Shown here one piece after another: positions 1-8,838 of a stretch of 53,528 nucleotides of DNA (its first letter is position 1; every line of letters starts with the position of its first letter). The stretch spans positions 1 through 53,528 of the forward strand of contig NYZE01000105.1 of the NCBI GenBank assembly GCA_002685965.1, in the 5' to 3' direction. The notes below the pieces were generated by a model. It did no database searches. It was not told where the DNA came from and saw only the letters and a program-made list of their open reading frames with translations. The position numbers were made by a program, and so were the translations under genes. Source of the DNA: Planctomycetota bacterium. Lineage in GTDB: Bacteria > Planctomycetota > UBA1135 > GCA-002748355.

Positions 1-1491
1 GACCTCGAGAGCTTCGCCAGGACGCTCGCCTCGGACGCGTTCGGGGGTCGCCTGACCGGCACGCCGGGGCAGGTCAAGGCCGCGCAACTGTTCGCGAGCC
101 AGTTCGAGAAGCTCGGTCTGCAGCCACTAGGCGATGCCAACGAGAAGGACGAGCGCGGTTGGTTTCAGGCCTACGACGTCCGCTTCGAACGTCTCGTCAG
201 CGATGCGACCGGGCTCTTCGATACACAGGGCACAAAGCTCAATCATCACGGTGCCTGGTTCGTGCCTGGCCGCAAGCCGCGCCAATACGGAACCGAGGGC
301 CAGTTGGTGTTCTCACACGGCAAGCGAACGCGCGACCTCGATCTCACGGACAAGATCGCAGTGATCCCGTTCAAGATCCGCCCCGATCGGCCCGGCGGCA
401 ATGTCTACCGGGCAATGAGCATCGGCATGAATCTGCTCGCGGTCGTGCGCAGCCACGCAAACCGCGCGCGGCGCGCTGGCGCTGCTGGCTGCGTCCTCGT
501 GTCACCCGAGTTCACGGGGTCGTTTCTGTCGGCCACCAACATGTTCGGCGTCTTCCCGGGCAAGCCGCGCGTCACGCGCACGAGCCGGGGCGCACGCGCG
601 ATGATGCTTGGCGGTGCGGGGACGAGCATCCCGACTCTCGTGGTCACTGGAAACGATGCGAACAAAGTGTTCGCCGCGCTCGGACTGACTGCGGAAGAAG
701 CGTTCGACCCCAGCAGCGACGACACACATGGCCGCACGTCGAAGCTCACCTACAAGCTCACGGCCAAGCGCGTGATCGAGCCCGGCCAGGCAGTCAACAC
801 CTGCGGCTTCCTCGAAGGCGCCGATCCCGACCTCAAGAAGCAGGCGATTGTCTACTCGTGCCACATGGACCACCTGGGGCACGCGGCCGACGGCGGTTTC
901 TTTTACGGCGCCGACGACAATGCATCGGGCTCCTCGAGCGTGCTCGAGATCGCCGAAGCCTACGCGGGTCTGGCGGCCGGTGAACGGCCCAAACGCAGCG
1001 TGATCTTCCTTGCCGTCTCGGGGGAGGAACTCGGGCTGTGGGGCTCGGATCACTTCGTCAATCACCCGACCTGGGACCTGGATCGCATCGTGGCCAACAT
1101 CAACATGGACATGCTCGGGCGTAGCACGCGCAAGGTGCCGGCCGATTGCATCTCCGTTACGCCGTCGTACCGCCACCGGAACTACTCGACCCTCGCGCGC
1201 GACGCGGCCTTCCTTGGCCGCGCGCTCGGCTTAGAAATGAAGAATGGCGATCGCTTCTACACGCGCAGCGATCACTACAACTTCGCGAAGAAGGGCATTC
1301 CGGTCGTGTTCTTCGCCGACGACGAGCACGAGGACTACCACATGCCGACCGACACCTGGGACAAGCTCGAATACCCGAAGATGGAACGCATCGCCCGGCT
1401 CGCCTTCCTGATCGGCCTTCGTGCAGCGAACGCAAATAAGGCACCACAATCCCTCGGCCGGCGTGCCGGTTGGTTCGCCGAGGCGAAGTAG
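1..1491 (+). CDS. M28 family metallopeptidase, 5'-truncated by the window edge
   Basis: The reading frame is open from base 1, so the true start lies outside the window; 496 residues are visible. The zinc aminopeptidase motifs of family M28 appear in order: CHMDHLGH (about residue 287), YGADDNASG (about 304), SGEELGLWG (about 340), NINMDMLGR (about 366) and a SDHYNF His (about 423). The expected His, bridging Asp, catalytic Glu-Glu, Asp and His ligands are therefore all present. A long segment between about residues 60 and 280 precedes the catalytic part and probably includes a PA-type insert (inference). It is likely a secreted or periplasmic aminopeptidase; the signal peptide would lie off the left edge. 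The next gene is on the same strand about 155 bases downstream. Confidence 0.9.
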   Translation, partial: DLESFARTLASDAFGGRLTGTPGQVKAAQLFASQFEKLGLQPLGDANEKDERGWFQAYDVRFERLVSDATGLFDTQGTKLNHHGAWFVPGRKPRQYGTEGQLVFSHGKRTRDLDLTDKIAVIPFKIRPDRPGGNVYRAMSIGMNLLAVVRSHANRARRAGAAGCVLVSPEFTGSFLSATNMFGVFPGKPRVTRTSRGARAMMLGGAGTSIPTLVVTGNDANKVFAALGLTAEEAFDPSSDDTHGRTSKLTYKLTAKRVIEPGQAVNTCGFLEGADPDLKKQAIVYSCHMDHLGHAADGGFFYGADDNASGSSSVLEIAEAYAGLAAGERPKRSVIFLAVSGEELGLWGSDHFVNHPTWDLDRIVANINMDMLGRSTRKVPADCISVTPSYRHRNYSTLARDAAFLGRALGLEMKNGDRFYTRSDHYNFAKKGIPVVFFADDEHEDYHMPTDTWDKLEYPKMERIARLAFLIGLRAANANKAPQSLGRRAGWFAEAK

Positions 1492-1646
1492 CAGATCGAG
1501 CACCGGCCGCCCACGCGACGGGCAACCAGCAAGGACCTCACCGCCCCAGGACACCGACCACGCCACCGCATCCCTGCTACCCTGTAAGCTCTCAGGAAGT
1601 CTCGCGTGGCGTCCAGAACTCTCCCTCACCGCCGGTGAATGGCCTG

Positions 1647-3356
1647 ATGTATTCCCTGATGTATTCCTGCTTCAGTTCTGCGACTGTAGCCCTCTCGCTC
1701 TCGTCGCTACTCGCGGCCCAGGCCGGGACCGACCCGCACGCACCGAGCACCGTTCCTGGTGAAGCCCCGGCGAGCACTTCGACCGCGCCAATGGGCCTCG
1801 GTGTCGTGCTGCCAAACGCCTACAAGACAAAGATGGGCAACACCAACAACACCTTCGGCGTTGCTTGGGCCAACCAGCGTTACCAACAACAGCACGCCGC
1901 CGTCGAACTCGGCACCGCGAAGCGGCTTTATGCGCACGGCCTGCGCATGCACAACGCGACCTACACGGGTCCGCGACAGAGGCTCGAGATCAAGCTGAGC
2001 AACAGCGCGACCACGCCGGCGACGCACTCACCGTTCTTTTCCACAAACATTGGCACGAACACACAGACGACCGTGTTCAAGGGGATCTACGACTATCCCA
2101 CGATGCTCCCGAACGCCGACCCTGCGAAGTTCAGGATCATCTTCCGGTGGACCACGCCATGGCTGTGGAACCCGGCCAGCGGCAACTTCCTCATGGAGAT
2201 CCTCAACTCGAGCGCCGCCCACGGCAACTACACCGTCGACGCCGCGAATGGCGAGACTACCGTCGCGCGGTCCTGGGGACAGAGCACGAGCGCTGCGATT
2301 GGTACCGTCGGCCACAACTTCGGCCTCATCCTCTATTTGTTCGATGAACCGGCTCCGCCCTTCGCCAAGTACGAGACGTTCGGCCAGGGCTGTCGGGGTA
2401 CCGGCGGCCAGGCTGGCGTCATCGTTCCGGCGGCCATGCGATCCAGCTTCGGCAATACCTCCAACACCTACGGCGTTGCCTGGCACAACCAGCGCTACCA
2501 CCAGATCTTCACAGGCTCCGAGGTGGGTCGAGCCAGAGTGTTCGTCAACCACGCCTGGCGACCAGAAAACCGACAAGACAAAGGACCGACACGAACGATC
2601 TCGATCCTCATGAACGCGACCACGGTTTCGCCGGGAGCGATCTCGAACACCTTCGCCAGCAACATCACCGGCACGCAAACAACGGTCTTCGGAGGCCGGA
2701 CCATCACCTACCCGAACATGGTTCCGTCAACGGATCCGATGGAGTTCAAGCTGGTCGTGCCGTGGGAGGGCCACTTCATCTGGCCCGGCATCAGCGGCCA
2801 ACACCTGCTCTACGAGTACAGGTGCTTTGACACCACGAGCGTCGCCTACTACCCCGACGCCGTCAGCGGCAACACCAGCGTCTCTCGCTTGTGGGGCACC
2901 GGCCCGACGGCCACAACTGGCTCACGCAACCTGAACTACGGCGTGGTCTTCTGCTTCGGCTACCAGGGCCCCATCCGCAACGTACCCGTCCTGGTCAACG
3001 ATGGCGTGCCGCTCATCAACGCGTCGTTCGACGTAACGCTGGTCGGCGCGCAGCCATTCGCGACCATCGCCGTCCTGGTCATGGGCTTCTCAAAGACGGC
3101 CTGGGGGACGATCTCGTTGCCGTGGAACTTGACGCCGATCGGCGCCGACGGCTGCTTTCTCAACGTCTCGTTCGACCTGCTGTTCGGCGTCCATCTCGAC
3201 GCCAACGGTCGGGCCAAGTTCACCTACGCGATCCCGTATTACCCGAGCCTGTACGGCGCCGTCTGGCACAACCAGTACTTCATCTTCGACCAGTCTGCGA
3301 ACAAGCTCGGGCTCGTGTTCACGAACGGCGGTACGGCCACGGTTGGCGGGCTGTAG
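1647..3356 (+). CDS. Secreted protein with a duplicated approx. 200-aa domain and a shared C-terminal domain
   Basis: The frame is open upstream, but the ATG at 1647 (or 1659) gives a good signal peptide: hydrophobic core with LSSLLAAQAG and cleavage after AQA. The 569-aa product contains two related units, about residues 45-245 and 245-430. Both open with a similar block: GNTNNTFGVAWANQRYQQ in the first, GNTSNTYGVAWHNQRYHQ in the second. Each later has a QTTVF segment, a YPxMxP segment and a region ending in a short aromatic-Gly strand. A third region, about 435-569, resembles the C-terminus of the protein at 23197-24555 (FIFDQSANKLGLV against FVFDASANALGIV). No enzyme motif was seen. It is probably an exported beta-rich surface or periplasmic protein; function unknown. 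Confidence 0.75.
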   Translation: MYSLMYSCFSSATVALSLSSLLAAQAGTDPHAPSTVPGEAPASTSTAPMGLGVVLPNAYKTKMGNTNNTFGVAWANQRYQQQHAAVELGTAKRLYAHGLRMHNATYTGPRQRLEIKLSNSATTPATHSPFFSTNIGTNTQTTVFKGIYDYPTMLPNADPAKFRIIFRWTTPWLWNPASGNFLMEILNSSAAHGNYTVDAANGETTVARSWGQSTSAAIGTVGHNFGLILYLFDEPAPPFAKYETFGQGCRGTGGQAGVIVPAAMRSSFGNTSNTYGVAWHNQRYHQIFTGSEVGRARVFVNHAWRPENRQDKGPTRTISILMNATTVSPGAISNTFASNITGTQTTVFGGRTITYPNMVPSTDPMEFKLVVPWEGHFIWPGISGQHLLYEYRCFDTTSVAYYPDAVSGNTSVSRLWGTGPTATTGSRNLNYGVVFCFGYQGPIRNVPVLVNDGVPLINASFDVTLVGAQPFATIAVLVMGFSKTAWGTISLPWNLTPIGADGCFLNVSFDLLFGVHLDANGRAKFTYAIPYYPSLYGAVWHNQYFIFDQSANKLGLVFTNGGTATVGGL

Positions 3357-3469
3357 CGCTCGACAGCCTCGACGTCGCTCTCATCCGATCCTCTTCGGTG
3401 TCGCGACACTCGTCGCCCGGATGGTCCGTTGAGCGCCGAGCTGCCATGGCGGTCAGCTTGGGTTTGAAA

Positions 3470-3547
3470 TGGTCGGGGCGAAAGGATTCGAACCTTCGAC
3501 CTCTGCAACCCCATTGCAGCGCGCTAGCCAAGCTGCGCCACGCCCCG
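3470..3547 (-). tRNA. tRNA-Pro (anticodon GGG), CCA encoded
   Basis: The minus strand folds into a complete cloverleaf of 78 nt including CCA. The acceptor stem starts CGGGGCG and pairs with CGCCCCG, followed by A73 and a templated CCA. The D arm is GCGC/GCGC. The anticodon stem CTGCA/TGCAG encloses the loop ATGGGGT, giving anticodon GGG. The T arm carries TTCGAAT with one G-U pair at its base. Proline tRNAs normally begin with C1-G72, as here. Confidence 0.95.
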
Positions 3548-3690
3548 ACACAAGAGGGGAAGGAGTGTAGCGGCCCCGATCTAGCGGGCAAGCTACCACG
3601 CCCATGATCGCCCCGGCGCACGCCCGACGCTCATGGTCGTCCTCCGCGCAGGTCGAGTGCCCGAAGGCCATGAGACTCGTACGCCCGCCG

Positions 3691-4686
3691 TCACTCCTCG
3701 CAAAGATCGCGCCCCATCAGCGCTCGCACGGCCTCCTTGGGCGCACGGTCCTCGAACAGCACCCGCGACACCTCCTCGGCGACCGGCATGCGTACGCCAA
3801 GCGTCTCTGCCTGGGTCAGGACGGCGCGGCAGGTCCAGACGCCTTCAACGACCTTGCACGTGGACGCCAGGATCTGCTGCAAAGTCTCGCCGTGGCCGAT
3901 GCGCTCGCCGAGCGCACGATTGCGGCCGTGCGGACTGACCGCGGTCGTGATCAGGTCACCGATGCCGGCGAGGCCATAGAAGGTCTCGCGCTTGGCGCCG
4001 AGGCTCTCGCCGAAGCGCGTCATCTCGGCGAGGCCGCGGGTCAGGAGCGCAGCCTTGGCGTTGTCGCCGAGACCGAGGCCATCGCAGATGCCGGCAGCGA
4101 TGGCAATGATGTTCTTGACCGCAGCACAGAGCGCAGCACCGAGCGCGTCTTCGCTTCGGTAGACGCGAAAGGTCGGCCCGGACAGCATCCCTTGCAGACC
4201 GGGCAGCCCAGCGCCCGGGCCCGCGAGCACGAGACTCGCGGGTTGCTCCCGCGCGAGCTCCTCGGCGTGGCACGGACCGGTCAGCACGTAGACGGGTCGA
4301 CCCGGCAGCATGCGCTGACAGATCGCACTCGGCACGAGTCCGGTCACTTCCTCCATGCCCTTGCAGCAAACGACGACCGGACAGTCATCTGGGATCTCGG
4401 CGCCGATCACGTCGAGCACGGAACGCACGTGTTGCGTCGGCACGACGAGTAACACCGCGTCGGCTCCCGCCAACAGGCGTGGAGCGTCCGAACTCACATC
4501 GATCCCTTCTGGCACGGATACACCCGTCAGGTAGCGCGGGTTCTCGCGCGTCGCCGCAATCGTCGCCGTGTACTCGGCGTCGTGCCCCCACAACCGGACG
4601 TCATGACCATTCCAATGCTGGACCATGCTCAACGCCGTGCCGAAGCCGCCGTTGCCAAGCACAGTGATGCAAGGCGAACCGCTCAT
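3691..4686 (-). CDS. gpsA: Glycerol-3-phosphate dehydrogenase [NAD(P)+]
   Basis: This cytosolic enzyme reduces dihydroxyacetone phosphate to sn-glycerol 3-phosphate, the backbone for phospholipids. The 331-aa length matches the family. Visible features are the N-terminal Rossmann loop VLGNGGFGTAL (about residues 9-19), CCKGMEE (about 105), TGPCHAEE (about 135), the catalytic-lysine segment AAVKNIIAIAAG (about 190) and GIGDLITT followed by GRNRALG (about 240-258). It starts with ATG 4 nt after the plsY stop, so the two are probably co-transcribed and translationally coupled. PlsY uses its product, so the pair supplies acylated glycerol phosphate. Confidence 0.96.
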   Translation of the reverse strand: MSGSPCITVLGNGGFGTALSMVQHWNGHDVRLWGHDAEYTATIAATRENPRYLTGVSVPEGIDVSSDAPRLLAGADAVLLVVPTQHVRSVLDVIGAEIPDDCPVVVCCKGMEEVTGLVPSAICQRMLPGRPVYVLTGPCHAEELAREQPASLVLAGPGAGLPGLQGMLSGPTFRVYRSEDALGAALCAAVKNIIAIAAGICDGLGLGDNAKAALLTRGLAEMTRFGESLGAKRETFYGLAGIGDLITTAVSPHGRNRALGERIGHGETLQQILASTCKVVEGVWTCRAVLTQAETLGVRMPVAEEVSRVLFEDRAPKEAVRALMGRDLCEE

Positions 4687-4690
4687 CGTG

Positions 4691-5302
4691 TCATGCCCTC
4701 GCCTGCCGCCCCGCGTGCATGCGCTGGATGTTCGAACGATGCGTCCAGACGAAGAAGAGCGCGAAGAAGAGCGCGAGCGCGGTCACAGGCCACCGGGTTG
4801 CGAAGGCAGTCGACGGCTCGCGCAGGACCACAGCGGCAGCAAGCGCGAAGCCAAGAACGAGCGAGCCCAACGCCGTTACGCGCGTGACGAGCAAGACTGC
4901 GAAGAATGCACCGATCGCGATCACGAGAGCGAACCAATCGAGCGCGGCCATGACCCCACAGGTCGTCGCCACGCCCTTGCCACCCTTGAAGCGCAGGAAC
5001 GGCGAGAAACAGTGACCGGCGACAGCCACCAGCCCGACCGCGGCAGCGCTCCACACCGGCAACGCGGGCGCGAGCAAGAACACCGGCACGAGACCCTTGG
5101 CGAAGTCGAGGAGGTAGATCCCGGCGAACGCAACCCACCGCCACGGCCCCTTGAAACTGCGGCCAACGTTGGTCGCACCGATGTTGCCCGAGCCGGTGTC
5201 GCGCACATCCTCACCGAGCAGCAGCCGCACTGCGAGGAAGCCGAACGGGATCCCGCCGATCAGGAAGGCGAGCGGTAGCGACAGGGGTAGCGGCATCGTC
5301 AC
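4691..5302 (-). CDS. plsY: Glycerol-3-phosphate acyltransferase PlsY
   Basis: This inner-membrane enzyme moves the acyl group from acyl-phosphate to glycerol 3-phosphate, giving lysophosphatidic acid. The 203-aa multi-pass protein carries the family signatures GSGNIGATNVGR (about residues 38-49), a second-loop GHCFSPFLRFKGGKGVATT (about 98) and a C-terminal THRSNIQR (about 187). The GTG start at 5302 overlaps the upstream stop as GTGA; an ATG two codons later (5296) is the alternative. Either way translation is tightly coupled to the upstream HEAT protein gene and to gpsA downstream. Confidence 0.96.
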   Translation of the reverse strand: MTMPLPLSLPLAFLIGGIPFGFLAVRLLLGEDVRDTGSGNIGATNVGRSFKGPWRWVAFAGIYLLDFAKGLVPVFLLAPALPVWSAAAVGLVAVAGHCFSPFLRFKGGKGVATTCGVMAALDWFALVIAIGAFFAVLLVTRVTALGSLVLGFALAAAVVLREPSTAFATRWPVTALALFFALFFVWTHRSNIQRMHAGRQARA

Positions 5303-6609
5303 CGTCGCACGAGCGACAGGCTTCGAAGATGTTGCTCGAGGTCCTTGAACGGTTCGAGACTCGCCCCGCCGATGGCGGCATCGGCGGCCTTCATGAGCTC
5401 CTTCGTTTCCGGGTCGGTCTCGATACCGGCGGCTGCTTGCACGCTCTGAAGCAGGTGTTTGTCGCGACGTTGCGCCACCATCCAGGCCGATGTCTGACGA
5501 ACGATGGTCGAACCGTCAGCTAGGCCCTTCGCGAGCAACTCGGTGACCGCCTTGCGTTGCTCGAGCTTGCCGGCGGCGATGATCACGCGAGAACGCAGCA
5601 TCTCGTCATCGTCACGCACGGTTTTCGCGAGCAGCCGCGCGAGCTTCTTGTCCTTGGGGTTGCACGAGGCCCATGCGATCAAGATGCAGCCGCGAATGGT
5701 CGCTTCCTCCTTACGGTTCTTCGATGCCTTGTCGAGCACCTTCACGGCCTTGGGTTCGGCGAGCGCCCCGAGCGCGTCGACTGCAGCACGCCGAACAACG
5801 GCGAGGCGGTCCGACACATGCGGCGTCACGACCCGCCACCAAACACGCGGCGACGTCGCACCGATCCCATCCAGCATCCGCGCACGGCGTTCGCCCTGGA
5901 TGAAGCCGAGGACGGTCACCGCGACATCCATCGCACGCTTGTCATCGCTGCGCATCAAGATCGGGATCTTCTCGCGCGCGCGAGCCCACCCACTCAGTCC
6001 GTCCTTGTTCAGACCGTCGAGGATCTCGTCGACCTCCTCCTTGGTCGGCGGCTTCTTGCCCTCGGCCGGCGCGGCCGGCTTGCCGTCGTAGCGCAGTCGG
6101 CGCGGAGCGTGCGCCGAGCCCGGCAGCTTCCAGGCGAAGTCCTTGTCGATCTTGTGGATCGCGTCGACCCACATCCACTCGAGCTCGCCCTTCGTCACCC
6201 GGTAGGGGACCGAGCTGAGAATCTTGCCATCGGGTCCGAGGAACAGGTGCTGCGGGGACACGACCCAGGTGTCCGGCGTCGCCTTGAGGATGCGTTCACG
6301 CACCTGGACATCGCAGTGGTTCTGTTGCTCGACCGAGACACCGGAGACCCGACGCTCTTTCGATTGCGTGCAGAAGATGTTGACCGTCTGGCGCGAGAGC
6401 TTGGCCAGGCGCCCGTCGCGGTAGTGCTCCGCGAGCATCTCGGCGTTGGCACGCTCACCGTCCATGTTGATCGCCACGAAGATGACCCGCTTCTCGTCCT
6501 TGGCCCGGGCGAACGCGGCATCAAGGTCGGTGGTCCACTTGATCTGGCAGGTGGCACTACTCGTGGCCGCAAGGGCAACCAAAACATGGAGGGCGAGGTG
6601 CTTCATCAT
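5299..6609 (-). CDS. Exported thioredoxin-fold/HEAT-repeat protein lacking CxxC
   Basis: The ATG at 6609 (or 6606) opens a signal peptide of the type MKHLALHVLVALAATSSATC, so the more upstream in-frame start is rejected. After it comes a thioredoxin-like fold (about residues 25-145: DAAFARAKDEKRVIFVAI, then FLGPDGKILSSVPYRV) with no CxxC where the redox pair should be. From about residue 190 there are alpha-helical HEAT-like repeats (VVRRAAVDALGALAEPKAV, then IRGCILIAWAS, then LRSRVIIAAGKLEQRKAV). It is probably a periplasmic binding or scaffold protein, not an oxidoreductase. It heads the plsY-gpsA operon, but a functional link to lipid synthesis is not evident. Confidence 0.8.
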   Translation of the reverse strand: MMKHLALHVLVALAATSSATCQIKWTTDLDAAFARAKDEKRVIFVAINMDGERANAEMLAEHYRDGRLAKLSRQTVNIFCTQSKERRVSGVSVEQQNHCDVQVRERILKATPDTWVVSPQHLFLGPDGKILSSVPYRVTKGELEWMWVDAIHKIDKDFAWKLPGSAHAPRRLRYDGKPAAPAEGKKPPTKEEVDEILDGLNKDGLSGWARAREKIPILMRSDDKRAMDVAVTVLGFIQGERRARMLDGIGATSPRVWWRVVTPHVSDRLAVVRRAAVDALGALAEPKAVKVLDKASKNRKEEATIRGCILIAWASCNPKDKKLARLLAKTVRDDDEMLRSRVIIAAGKLEQRKAVTELLAKGLADGSTIVRQTSAWMVAQRRDKHLLQSVQAAAGIETDPETKELMKAADAAIGGASLEPFKDLEQHLRSLSLVRR

Positions 6610-6722
6610 CGACTCTTGGACACAGACACGGCTTGGGGACATAGGGGTGCCCACATCCCCGATTCCGAGAGGTCTTTCTACCAGGCTCGCGTCGTAGCGT
6701 CAGCACGCTCTACTCTGTCACC

Positions 6723-8678
6723 ATGCCCGTTGCCCCATCAGCCCGGCGCGTCTGCGTCGACACCGGCGGCACCTTCACGGACCTGATCGAACTCGACCGC
6801 GGCCGCCTTTCCGTGCACAAGGTCGTGTCGACACCGAGTGCGCCCGCCGACGCCGTGCTCGCCGCCCTCACCCACGTCGGTGGCGGTGAACGCGGCGGGC
6901 GGCTCGTGCACGGCCACACCGTCGGCCTCAACGCCCTGCTGACCGGCCGTGGCGCCAGGGTCGCGCTGGTGACCAACAGAGGTTTCGAGGACCTCATCGA
7001 AATCGGCCGCCAGGAACGGCCGGACATCTATGCGCTACACGTCGGCCCACGCCCGACGCTCGTGCCGCGCGCGCTGCGCTTCGGCATCGACGAACGCCGT
7101 CTCGCCGACGGAACGCTACGCTCGCGCGCGAGCCGCGACGAGCTCACGACGCTTCGCACCAAGCTCGCACATCGGCGCATCGACGCGATCGCGATCTGCC
7201 TGCTGCACTCATGGGCCCATCCAGAAGACGAGCTGCGCATCGCGAGAGCGCTCCGCTCGCTCGACAAACCGCTGTCCTTGTCCTCGCAGCTGTTGCGCCG
7301 CCATCGCGAGTTCGAACGCTTCAGCACGGCGATCGTCAACTCGTTCGTCCTGCCGTGCGTCGGCACCTACCTCGACCAACTCGGGGCAGGCGCAGCGCCG
7401 ATGGATGTACAGCTGGTGCGCAACGAGGGCGGCACGATTCGCCTCGACGAAGTGCGCAACGCTCCCGTGCGCGCGATCGTCTCGGGTCCTGCGGGTGGCG
7501 CGGCCGGCGCCCGCTTCTGGGCAGGTGAAGCGGGTTTCGAGCGCGCCGTCGGTTTCGACATGGGTGGCACTTCGGCGGACGTCGCGCTGTGCGGCGGCGC
7601 CGCAACAGTCGAAGAGGAAACCGTGTTGGGCTCGTTCCCGCTCGCCCTGCCATCGGTGCCGATCGCCTCGGTCGGCTGTGGCGGCGGCAGTATCGCCTAC
7701 CGCGATGAAGGCGGGGCCCTGCGTGTTGGTCCGGAGTCGGCCGGTGCCGACCCAGGACCGGCGTGCTACGGCAGAGGAGGCGAACCGACGATCACCGACG
7801 CGCACCTCGCGCTCGGACGCCTGCCGGTGTGGGGCTTGCTCGGTGGCGGCTTCCCGCTACACGTCGACCGCGCCGAAGCCGCGGTGTCGCGACTCGCGCA
7901 CGAGCTGTCGCTCGATGTGCGCGCCACCGCCGCGGGCATCCTCGACATCGCGGACCTGCAGATGGCGCGGCCACTGCGCGCGTTCACGCTGGGGCGCGGC
8001 GTCGACCCCGCCGACGTTTGCCTGGTCGCCTTCGGTGGCGCCGGCGGACTACACGCTGCGCGCCTCGCCGAGCACATCGGCTTTCGCGAAGTGCTCGTGC
8101 CACCCCACCCGGGCATCCTGTCGGCAGCCGGCATGCTGCTCGCTCGCGAGGTCCACGAGGAAGAGCAGAGCCTCGTCGTCGAGCTTGACGGCATGGGGAT
8201 CAAGTCGCTACTCGCTGGCGCTCGCAGCCTACTGACCCAGACACAACAACGCGCGCCTGCGCCAGCCAAGAGCCGCGAAGCCCTCGCCGCCGTGCGTTAC
8301 CGCGGCAACAACGCCGAGTTCTGGGTGCCAGCCGACCGGCATGCATGCGAGAGCTTCGAGGCCGAGTTCGAACGTCGCTACGGCTTCCGCCAGGACCTGC
8401 CGGTCGAATGCCTGCGGCTACGCGCCCGACTCACGCTCGAAACCGATCCGCGCGCGCGCGTCAGCAAGGCGCTCGCAGTAACACAAACCACGCCAACGAA
8501 CGACGTCGCAACAACGCTCGGCCCCGGCGGACTCCCTTGTCGGCCGCGCGAGCGAACACCACGGCGCTGGACGAAGGGGCCGCTCGCGATCGTCGACTAC
8601 TCGGGCACGACCATCGTCGAAGAAGGTTGGCGAGTCCGCCGCGACGAACTCAACTGCCTGCGGCTCCGACCCCAGTGA
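6723..8678 (+). CDS. Hydantoinase/5-oxoprolinase family protein (HyuA-type)
   Basis: The family contains ATP-dependent amidohydrolases that open cyclic imide or amide rings such as hydantoins and 5-oxoproline. The N-terminal domain opens with CVDTGGTFTDLIELD (residues about 11-25), the ASKHA phosphate loop. The second ATPase-fold signature is VGFDMGGTSADVAL (about 277-290), followed by GCGGGSIA (about 318) and DPGPACYGRGGEPTITDA (about 344-361). At 651 aa it is close to the usual HyuA length. No HyuB partner follows; the next gene is convergent. Either HyuB is elsewhere or the protein acts alone, so the substrate is unknown. Confidence 0.9.
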   Translation: MPVAPSARRVCVDTGGTFTDLIELDRGRLSVHKVVSTPSAPADAVLAALTHVGGGERGGRLVHGHTVGLNALLTGRGARVALVTNRGFEDLIEIGRQERPDIYALHVGPRPTLVPRALRFGIDERRLADGTLRSRASRDELTTLRTKLAHRRIDAIAICLLHSWAHPEDELRIARALRSLDKPLSLSSQLLRRHREFERFSTAIVNSFVLPCVGTYLDQLGAGAAPMDVQLVRNEGGTIRLDEVRNAPVRAIVSGPAGGAAGARFWAGEAGFERAVGFDMGGTSADVALCGGAATVEEETVLGSFPLALPSVPIASVGCGGGSIAYRDEGGALRVGPESAGADPGPACYGRGGEPTITDAHLALGRLPVWGLLGGGFPLHVDRAEAAVSRLAHELSLDVRATAAGILDIADLQMARPLRAFTLGRGVDPADVCLVAFGGAGGLHAARLAEHIGFREVLVPPHPGILSAAGMLLAREVHEEEQSLVVELDGMGIKSLLAGARSLLTQTQQRAPAPAKSREALAAVRYRGNNAEFWVPADRHACESFEAEFERRYGFRQDLPVECLRLRARLTLETDPRARVSKALAVTQTTPTNDVATTLGPGGLPCRPRERTPRRWTKGPLAIVDYSGTTIVEEGWRVRRDELNCLRLRPQ

Positions 8679-8838
8679 TCTAGGTCGGCGGCGAACCGAT
8701 GGCTACCGGCACGGCCGGCCCGCCCACGGCTCGCAGCGTTACGCGTAGTCGGCAACACTCAAAGCGAACACTCGGGCAAGGGGCTGCATGACGGTCACAG
8801 ACTCTACCCCTGTGCTGCGCGTTGCGCGGGGAGCGGAC

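Noticed and set aside
5557..6786. 409-codon plus-strand ORF opposite the HEAT/thioredoxin-like gene
   Set aside because: The minus strand has repeats, a signal peptide and coupling to plsY. The plus frame is Arg/His-rich antisense in high-GC DNA and overlaps the divergent start of the hydantoinase gene.
8679..8838. Possible regulatory RNA in the convergent gap
   Set aside because: No stable hairpin with T run or conserved motif was seen by eye.
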